The translations under genes were made by a program, and so were the position numbers. Positions 8,682-14,154 of a stretch of 18,660 nucleotides of DNA are shown piece by piece. How positions within the stretch are numbered: position 1 is the first letter of the stretch; every line of letters begins with the position of its first letter. The notes under the pieces were generated by a model, which was not told where the DNA came from, did no database searches, and worked only from the letters and a program-made list of their open reading frames with translations. The DNA is from UBA5109 sp038148435 (GTDB taxonomy: Bacteria; Pseudomonadota; Gammaproteobacteria; Pseudomonadales; Pseudohongiellaceae): contig JAYQVM010000031.1 of the NCBI GenBank assembly GCA_038148435.1, positions 1-18,660 of the forward strand, given 5' to 3'.

Positions 8682-8710
8682 GGTAAAAAAGTACAGAAGC
8701 ACTCCACGGT

Positions 8711-8742
8711 CACTTTTAATGCATACAACTAATTTAAAAGTG
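8711..8742 (-). other. Inverted repeat across the lipA stop codon
   Basis: CACTTTTAA at 8711-8719 and TTAAAAGTG at 8734-8742 are perfect 9-base arms around a 14-base loop that includes the lipA stop. The stem is almost all AT and no T-run follows on the minus strand, so termination is doubtful. It could be a regulatory mRNA fold or chance in an AT-rich stretch. Confidence 0.3.
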
Positions 8743-9676
8743 CCTGTTTATCGGCATGGTAAGAAGATCTGACCATGGGCCCACTGGCAACGTGCCTGAA
8801 CCCCATATCTTCACCAAGCCTGGCATATTCATCAAATTCATCGGGATGTACAAAACGCTCCACCGCCAGGTGCTCCCTGCTGGGTTGCAGGTACTGACCG
8901 AGGGTCAGCATATCAATATCATGGGCACGCATATCAAGCATGACCTGTATGACTTCTTCTTTGGTCTCACCCAAGCCCAGCATGATACCGGATTTACTCA
9001 GTACCTCGGGGGCCATTGCCTTGTATTGTTTCAACAGATTTAAGGACCATTGATAATCTGAGCCGGGGCGGACTTTTTTATACAAACGGGGAATCGTTTC
9101 TAGATTGTGATTGAAGACATCTGGGCAGGTGCCGGTAAGGATTCCCAGAGCAACATCCATGCGGCCACGAAAATCGGGCACCAGTACTTCAATTTTTATG
9201 CCGGGATTGAGCCGCCGGGTTTCGCTGATACAACGAGCAAAGTGTTCTGCACCTCCGTCACGCAGATCATCACGATCCACTGAGGTCACTACAACATAAC
9301 TCAGCCCCATCTCGGCAATGGCCTGCGCCAGCTCCACGGGTTCATTTTCCATAGGAGGGTTGGGCCGTCCATGCGCAACATCACAAAAAGGACAGCGTCG
9401 TGTACAGATATCCCCGAGAATCATAAAGGTAGCCGTACCGCCGCTGAAACATTCACCCAAATTGGGGCATGAGGCTTCTTCACACACGGAGCTTAGACGA
9501 TGTTTTCGCAAAGTCTGCTTGATATGCTCAACTTTGGCACTACTCCCCATTCGGACCCGTATCCAGTCCGGTTTTCGGGGCAATTCATCAGTGGATATGA
9601 CTTTCACGGGAATCCGAGAAACCTTATCGGCACCCCGCAGTTTTTCCCCCTGAACGACTTTTTTAACTTTTTCCAT
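8729..9676 (-). CDS. lipA: Lipoyl synthase
   Basis: Cytoplasmic radical SAM enzyme that inserts two sulfurs into protein-bound octanoyl groups to make lipoyl cofactor for the 2-oxoacid dehydrogenases and the glycine cleavage system. The 315-residue protein has both iron-sulfur sites: the auxiliary cluster CxxxxCxxxxxC at C65, C70 and C76 (CEEASCPNLGEC), sacrificed as sulfur donor, and the SAM cluster CTRRCPFC at C91, C95 and C98. The C-terminal RSSYHA (303-308) supplies the serine ligand of the auxiliary cluster. VVVTSVDRDDLRDGGA and FNHNLETIPRLY are also typical. It follows lipB by 50 bases and may have its own promoter there. The ribosome site is weak. No anomalies are seen in the catalytic residues. 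Confidence 0.98.
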   Translation of the reverse strand: MEKVKKVVQGEKLRGADKVSRIPVKVISTDELPRKPDWIRVRMGSSAKVEHIKQTLRKHRLSSVCEEASCPNLGECFSGGTATFMILGDICTRRCPFCDVAHGRPNPPMENEPVELAQAIAEMGLSYVVVTSVDRDDLRDGGAEHFARCISETRRLNPGIKIEVLVPDFRGRMDVALGILTGTCPDVFNHNLETIPRLYKKVRPGSDYQWSLNLLKQYKAMAPEVLSKSGIMLGLGETKEEVIQVMLDMRAHDIDMLTLGQYLQPSREHLAVERFVHPDEFDEYARLGEDMGFRHVASGPMVRSSYHADKQALLN

Positions 9677-9713
9677 GAATCCGATGCTGTTTTTAGATCT
9701 ATGATTGGCAATA

Positions 9714-9728
9714 AATTCGCGATGAATT
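9714..9728 (-). promoter_or_regulatory. Operator-like inverted repeat upstream of lipA
   Basis: AATTC and GAATT arms flank a 5-base centre in the lipB-lipA gap, overlapping the edge of the candidate -10 element of lipA. Its position would suit a repressor, but the arms are only five bases and no regulator can be named. Confidence 0.2.
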
Positions 9729-9734
9729 ATAACA
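9726..9734 (-). promoter_or_regulatory. Extended -10 promoter element for lipA
   Basis: On the minus strand TGTTATAAT is a perfect extended -10 (TGn plus TATAAT). It overlaps the lipB stop codon and lies about 50 bases before the lipA ATG. No good -35 is seen at 16-18 bases, as is common for extended -10 promoters. It would let lipA, and perhaps the DUF5916 pair, be expressed apart from lipB. Confidence 0.42.
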
Positions 9735-10371
9735 GAGTCAGTAAATGATGCAGGAGTTTATCACTGGCCTGTTCATAGAGATTTTGCGGTACATCAGGCA
9801 GACAGTCTGCCAGCTGGGTAACCTGCAATCCCTTATATCCACAGGGGTTGATATAGCTGAAAGGTTGCAGATCCAAATCAATGTTTAAACTGAGGCCATG
9901 ATAGGAACAACCCTGCTTTATGCGCAGCCCCAAGGCGGCAATTTTTTTACCATCAACATATACCCCCGGAGCTCGGGGCTGAGTTTGCGATGTGATGCCA
10001 TAATCATTTAGCAGTGCAGCAATGCTCTTTTCAATCAGGTCAACCAATTCTCTTACGCCAGTTCTGCGGCGCCTGACATCAATCAGGAGGTAGATTACCA
10101 GTTGTCCGGGGCCATGATAGGTAACCTGACCGCCGCGATCGCAATTAATCACGGGAATCCCATGCGCATCCAGTATATGTTCTTTTTTCCCAGCCTGTCC
10201 GAGGGTAAATACCGGCTCGTGTTGTAAAACCCACAGCTCATCGGGAGTATTTGCAGTCCGTGAAAAAGTAAAATCCTGCATTTGCTGCCAGACAATTTCA
10301 TATCCCTGAACACCCAGATAACGAATCTCACAGGGATCACTGTATGCTTGAGAAGAACGAGTTTTAGTCAC
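9727..10371 (-). CDS. lipB: Octanoyl-ACP:protein octanoyltransferase
   Basis: LipB moves octanoyl groups from acyl carrier protein to lipoyl domains, giving LipA its substrate. The 214-residue protein shows the family motifs DRGGQVTYHGPGQLV (about residues 78-92), GKKIAALGLRI with the catalytic lysine K143, GCSYHGLSLNID, and NPCGY with the acyl-accepting cysteine C177. The start is GTG; a later start would remove the conserved IRYLGVQGYEIVWQQM segment. It begins six bases after the ybeD stop, so the two are probably translated from one message. The stop codon overlaps a candidate lipA promoter. Identity is secure. Confidence 0.97.
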   Translation of the reverse strand: MTKTRSSQAYSDPCEIRYLGVQGYEIVWQQMQDFTFSRTANTPDELWVLQHEPVFTLGQAGKKEHILDAHGIPVINCDRGGQVTYHGPGQLVIYLLIDVRRRRTGVRELVDLIEKSIAALLNDYGITSQTQPRAPGVYVDGKKIAALGLRIKQGCSYHGLSLNIDLDLQPFSYINPCGYKGLQVTQLADCLPDVPQNLYEQASDKLLHHLLTLL

Positions 10372-10377
10372 TGAGGT

Positions 10378-10650
10378 TTACAAGACCATTGCCACACGAC
10401 CGGTAGCTTTAAGATCATCAAACAGAGCCTGCAGCTGCTCAACACCTGTGGCATAAATGATGACATTTACCGCTAGGTAATTATTCTGCCGACTGGAACG
10501 AAAGCTGATATTTTCATCGCGTAGATCAGGTGCATGCCGGCGGATAACCTCCAGAACCACCTCACTGAAGTCATCACTGTTCTTGCCCATTACCTTGACG
10601 GGGTAATCGCAGGGAAACTGGATTTTTATACTATCTTCTTCAATTTGCAT
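10378..10650 (-). CDS. ybeD: YbeD/DUF493 family protein
   Basis: A small cytoplasmic protein of the DUF493 (YbeD) family, conserved next to lipB; its fold resembles regulatory ACT-like domains and its role is not settled. With the ATG at 10650 the product is 90 residues, close to the 87 of E. coli YbeD, and matching segments line up: YPVKVMG, VVLEVIRRHAPDL, NYLAVNVIIYATGVEQLQALFDDL and the C-terminal RVAMVL. Longer in-frame starts exist at 10671 and 10728, but they add residues with no counterpart. None of the starts has a strong ribosome site. Downstream spacing of six bases to lipB supports a shared operon. Confidence 0.9.
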   Translation of the reverse strand: MQIEEDSIKIQFPCDYPVKVMGKNSDDFSEVVLEVIRRHAPDLRDENISFRSSRQNNYLAVNVIIYATGVEQLQALFDDLKATGRVAMVL

Positions 10651-10756
10651 TTCTTTATACCCACTGTGCATTCCGTTCGATCTCATCAATAGAGACGTTG
10701 CGACAAGCCCTATAGGCCAAACAGGCAATAAAGCAAAAAGGCAACAAGAATCACTT

Positions 10757-10785
10757 CAATAAATCCGCATTTCAGGGATTTATTG
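10757..10785 (-). other. Perfect 10-base inverted repeat between dacA and ybeD
   Basis: CAATAAATCC (10757-10766) and GGATTTATTG (10776-10785) are perfect arms around a 9-base loop, in the 173-base gap between dacA and ybeD. The first T-run on the minus strand (TTTTT) comes only about 16 bases after the stem, so it does not look like a standard terminator. It may attenuate transcription from dacA into ybeD, or be a protein-binding site. The rest of the gap shows nothing else convincing. Confidence 0.4.
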
Positions 10786-10823
10786 CTAACCAGACAATAG
10801 ACGCACGCCACTGAAACAGCTTA

Positions 10824-11984
10824 CTAACTGAACAGCCCCATGAAAAATAACGTTAGCCAGTCCATCAAGCGTTTGATCCAACTACCCCTTTCAACATCCT
10901 GCAGGGCGATGACATCACCCTGATAGAAAATCGTATCGTCGAGACTGACCGTCACTTGTCCTAGCACATCACCTATATTGATGGGAGCACGGAGACCTTC
11001 TTCAACCTGAATATCGGTCTGTAGTTGATCACCGGTGCCATTGGGAATAGTGATATAGACCTGTTCAAGGGCTCCAATATCTACTGAATTAGTTTTTCCG
11101 GACCAGACCTGATTGGATACCAGCACTTCATTTCCGGTAAACAGCTCATAGGTTTCATAAAAACGGAAACCGTAGGTAAGTAATTTCTGCGCTTCGACCA
11201 AACGCGCATTTTCACTTTCTGTCCCCATCACCACGGCTATCAGACGCATTCCATCACGGGTGGCCGAGGCTACTAGACAATAACCAGCAGCATCCGTATA
11301 TCCAGTCTTCATGCCATCAACATTGCGATCTCGGAACAGAAGACCATTGCGATTGGGCTGGCGAATCCCGTTATAGGTAAACTCCCTTACCTTGTAGATT
11401 TCATAATTTTCAGGAAACTGCTGGATCAGGGCACGCGAAAGAATTGCCAGATCCCGGGCAGACATCATATGCTGATCAGCTGGCAGGCCATGGGCATTCA
11501 CAAAATAGGAATTCTGCAGACCCAACAGTTCGGCATGCTGGTTCATCATGTCGGCAAAGGCTTCCTCACTGCCGGCAATATGCTCTGCCAGCGCAACACT
11601 GGCATCATTACCAGACTGCACAACCATGCCGTAAATTAGATCCTCCAGTCGCACATCGGTGCCTTCCTGGATAAACATTTTAGATCCTTCCATCTGCCAG
11701 GCTCTAACACTAATATGCACCTGGTCATCCATTGTGATATTGCCGCTTTCCAGCTCTGAGGCAACGACATAATCGGTCATGATTTTTGTCAAACTGGCTG
11801 GCGGTAGAGGAATGTCCGCATTGGATTCCACCAAGATTTCACCGGTTGTGGCATCCATCAGGATATAGGAGCTGGCAGCAACATCAGGAGCCCGTGGAAT
11901 GATTCGAGCCTGTTGGGCGCCGGCATAACCGGACAGAAACAGTACCAATCCCGTTAGCAATAAAGCAGAGAAAGTTTTTTTCAT
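10824..11984 (-). CDS. dacA: D-alanyl-D-alanine carboxypeptidase (PBP5/6 type)
   Basis: Low-molecular-weight penicillin-binding protein that removes the terminal D-alanine from peptidoglycan stem peptides in the periplasm. With the ATG at 11984 the product is 386 residues, the usual family size. Residues 1-23 are a signal peptide ending in GYAGA. The active site is complete: SLTK with S64 and K67, SGN at 124-126, and KTG at 226-228. A PBP5 C-terminal beta domain follows, then an amphipathic anchor helix rich in tryptophan and phenylalanine (RLMDWLTLFFMGLF). A longer start at 12023 would add 13 residues before the signal peptide and is rejected. It lies between rlpA and ybeD, as in Pseudomonas. 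Confidence 0.96.
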   Translation of the reverse strand: MKKTFSALLLTGLVLFLSGYAGAQQARIIPRAPDVAASSYILMDATTGEILVESNADIPLPPASLTKIMTDYVVASELESGNITMDDQVHISVRAWQMEGSKMFIQEGTDVRLEDLIYGMVVQSGNDASVALAEHIAGSEEAFADMMNQHAELLGLQNSYFVNAHGLPADQHMMSARDLAILSRALIQQFPENYEIYKVREFTYNGIRQPNRNGLLFRDRNVDGMKTGYTDAAGYCLVASATRDGMRLIAVVMGTESENARLVEAQKLLTYGFRFYETYELFTGNEVLVSNQVWSGKTNSVDIGALEQVYITIPNGTGDQLQTDIQVEEGLRAPINIGDVLGQVTVSLDDTIFYQGDVIALQDVERGSWIKRLMDWLTLFFMGLFS

Positions 11985-11994
11985 TTTGAAATTA

Positions 11995-11998
11995 CCCT
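11995..11998 (-). promoter_or_regulatory. Ribosome binding site fixing the dacA start
   Basis: AGGG lies ten bases before the ATG at 11984. The upstream in-frame ATG at 12023 would make this sequence coding and put 13 extra residues before the signal peptide. Confidence 0.55.
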
Positions 11999-12081
11999 GA
12001 GCATTTTGTAAATATTTTCGCATGAATTTCTTTTAAAAATAGCAGGCAATTCTGGCAATTTTATGTCGAATTATTGACAAA

Positions 12082-12972
12082 CTACTGTCTGACACGAAAA
12101 GGTGTACCTAAACCCGCATCAATGATCAGTTGTATCACATCATCCAATGCTATTGTCTCATTTACCGGCCCCAAGCGCACCCGGTGAAGAACTTGACCTG
12201 CCCCTTCATTCAGTTCACTCCGAATAATGGCAGGCAGTCTAGTAAGCGCGGCAATGCTGTCTCGGAGGTTTTCAGCACTATCTAGATTACTGAATGCACC
12301 AACCTGTAAAAACTCTTCACCCTGATTCGCCTCAATGAGCTGACGCTCAGCTGCAATCGCTTCCTGATCAATCGGGTTTGCTGACTCATCTACCAGTATA
12401 GGCGGCGCATTAAGCCAGGGGGTCAAAGATTCCACCCTCACCCGCGCCGTCCCGTTAGCGGCGTAATCGAGACGGGCAGCCGCAGCATAGGACAGGTCAA
12501 TGATACGACTCTCATGGAAGGGGCCACGGTCATTCACCCTGACCACCACAGTCCTGCCATTGTTGAGATTGGTGACTCGAGCAAAACTGGGAATCGGCAG
12601 ACTCTTGTGAGCAGCAGAATATTGGAACATATCGTAAATTTCGCCATTGGAGGTCAGGTGTCCATGAAATTTACGACCGTACCAGGAAGCCATGCCGGTT
12701 TCCTGATACCCCACTTCTGAATCCATGACGATATAGCTGCGCCCATTAACACTGTAGGGGCTTTTGTTACCTGCGGCAGTTCGAATAATCTCTTTAGGAA
12801 TAACTTCCGGAACCATTTGAAAATCAATTGGCTCAAGTTCAGGACTATCATTGGCCATTTCATAGCGTCCGGCATTGGCTGTGTTTGTAGGGGGGGGAGA
12901 AGAAACGCAAGCTGTAAGAAACACAGCAAAAAGAGACATCAATGCAATGTGAAATCCACTTTGACTCGTCAT
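12082..12972 (-). CDS. rlpA: RlpA, septal-ring lytic transglycosylase lipoprotein
   Basis: Outer-membrane lipoprotein that cleaves glycan strands lacking stem peptides. The 296-residue protein has a lipobox LTAC with the acylated cysteine at 22, a low-complexity linker, a double-psi beta-barrel domain (about 90-175, starting GMASWYGRKFHG), and a C-terminal SPOR domain (about 217-296, from EEFLQVGAFSNLDSAENL) that binds denuded septal glycan. Residues matching those I recall as catalytic in Pseudomonas RlpA are present: E111 in GEIYDM and H122 in AAHKSLP; D148 sits in VRVNDRGPF. The ATG has a poor ribosome site: GGGG is about 16 bases away, just after the rodA stop. It follows rodA by 27 bases with no mltB between. 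An 8-base C run lies just after the lipobox. Confidence 0.94.
   Translation of the reverse strand: MTSQSGFHIALMSLFAVFLTACVSSPPPTNTANAGRYEMANDSPELEPIDFQMVPEVIPKEIIRTAAGNKSPYSVNGRSYIVMDSEVGYQETGMASWYGRKFHGHLTSNGEIYDMFQYSAAHKSLPIPSFARVTNLNNGRTVVVRVNDRGPFHESRIIDLSYAAAARLDYAANGTARVRVESLTPWLNAPPILVDESANPIDQEAIAAERQLIEANQGEEFLQVGAFSNLDSAENLRDSIAALTRLPAIIRSELNEGAGQVLHRVRLGPVNETIALDDVIQLIIDAGLGTPFRVRQ
12890..12897 (-). repeat. Homopolymer run of eight C in rlpA
   Basis: On the coding strand this run reads as the SPPP segment just after the lipoprotein cysteine. Runs of this length can slip during replication and would shift the frame before the enzymatic domain. The frame is intact in this sequence. 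Confidence 0.85.
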
Positions 12973-12999
12973 AGGGTGATAAAAACAGTCCCCTTCTGT

Positions 13000-14154
13000 T
13001 TAATCGGCATAACGAAAAGCTGTTTTGCCGTGGCTATGAATAGACATAAGTATACCGAATCCCAGCATCAAAGTGACTACCGATGTGCCTCCCAGACTGA
13101 CCAGCGGCAATGGCACCCCAACAACAGGCAATATACCGCTGACCATGCCGATATTGACAAACACATAGACAAAAAAAGTCAGTGAAATGCTGCCTGCCAG
13201 CAGACGTGTGAACATGTCTGTCGACACGGCTGCGATATAAAGGCCTCTGCCAATAATCAATAGATACAGTATCAGCAAAAATACAATACCAGCCAAACCA
13301 AGCTCTTCACCCAGTACAGCCACGATAAAATCAGTCTGGCCCTCCGGTAAAAAATCGAGCCGCGACTGAACACCATTCAGCCAGCCTTTGCCATAGAGGC
13401 CACCAGACCCAATGGCAGTCTTTGACTGAATGATATTCCAACCCGCTCCCAGCGGATCATTCTCCGGATTTAAAAATGTAAGAATCCGCAGTTTTTGATA
13501 ATCCTGCAAATAGAAAATCCAAAGAGCGGGAATTGACAGTATCCCCGCACCGAGTGCTGAAAAAACCAGCTTCCAGCTTATTCCTGACAGGAGCAAGACG
13601 AAAATACCTGAAACAGCAATCAGTAACGCCGTTCCCAGATCAGGCTCGATGGCAATCAATGCTGCCGGCAGCATAAGAATGACAAGCGCCCAGCCGATAT
13701 GCTTGAAGCGTGGAGGTATGGCGCGGCGCGAGAAATAGGCTGCCAGTGTCAAGGGCAAGACAACTTTCATGATTTCCGATGGTTGAAAGCGTGGTAAGCC
13801 CGGAAAATCCAGCCAGCGTTGAGCACCCTTGGATGAAGAACCTAGAAACAGCACCAGCAGCAGCAACACCAGACTGAAAAGATACATCAGTGGCGCCCAG
13901 CGCCGCATTACCCTGACGTCAATCTGGGCGACCACAAACATCACGATAAAGCCAATGCCCATAAAAATGGCCTGACGCTTTAGTTCCGCCTGATTACTAT
14001 CGGTTGCACTATAGAGCACCATAAAACCGAAACCGATCAGGACAAACAATGCAAAAAGAAGGGGCGGGTCTAGATTGAGTCTCTCCCAAATACTCCGACG
14101 CTTTTCAAGGACAAAGCCACCACCAAGCTTTCTAACATAGGCCGAAGAACTCAT
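13000..14154 (-). CDS. rodA: RodA, SEDS peptidoglycan glycosyltransferase
   Basis: Inner-membrane polymerase of the elongasome, working with PBP2 to build lateral-wall glycan from lipid II. The 384-residue protein has about ten hydrophobic segments and the SEDS motifs: KGAQRWLDFPGLPRFQPSEIMK (the SEIMK part at 126-130), IEPDLGTALL (169-178), and LPEGQTDFIVAVLGEELG, whose aspartate D275 matches the essential extracellular aspartate. The C-terminal motif reads PLPLVSLGGTS, where a tyrosine is more usual at the leucine. Its ATG overlaps the mrdA stop by four bases (ATGA), so translation is coupled to its partner polymerase. The N-terminal stretch of about 25 residues before the first membrane segment is hydrophilic. 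Confidence 0.97.
   Translation of the reverse strand: MSSSAYVRKLGGGFVLEKRRSIWERLNLDPPLLFALFVLIGFGFMVLYSATDSNQAELKRQAIFMGIGFIVMFVVAQIDVRVMRRWAPLMYLFSLVLLLLVLFLGSSSKGAQRWLDFPGLPRFQPSEIMKVVLPLTLAAYFSRRAIPPRFKHIGWALVILMLPAALIAIEPDLGTALLIAVSGIFVLLLSGISWKLVFSALGAGILSIPALWIFYLQDYQKLRILTFLNPENDPLGAGWNIIQSKTAIGSGGLYGKGWLNGVQSRLDFLPEGQTDFIVAVLGEELGLAGIVFLLILYLLIIGRGLYIAAVSTDMFTRLLAGSISLTFFVYVFVNIGMVSGILPVVGVPLPLVSLGGTSVVTLMLGFGILMSIHSHGKTAFRYAD

Noticed and set aside
4065..8702. The DUF5916 pair as part of a polysaccharide-utilisation or TonB-dependent uptake locus
   Set aside because: Neither protein shows a TonB box or plug domain, and no glycoside hydrolase, SusD-like protein or sugar transporter is nearby.
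4065..8702. Recent mobile-element insertion carrying the DUF5916 genes
   Set aside because: I saw no transposase, integrase, flanking direct repeats or tRNA attachment site at either edge.
10672..10750. Promoter TTGCTT-16-TATAGG upstream of ybeD
   Set aside because: Both elements match the consensus poorly; I could not separate it from chance.
11985..12081. Promoter for dacA in the rlpA-dacA gap
   Set aside because: A TGCTATTTT element resembles an extended -10, but there is no matching -35 and the region is generally AT-rich.
12817..13185. 122-residue plus-strand frame across the rlpA-rodA junction
   Set aside because: It overlaps two certain genes on the other strand; the protein is low-complexity (many H, Q, N, R) as expected of a shadow frame.
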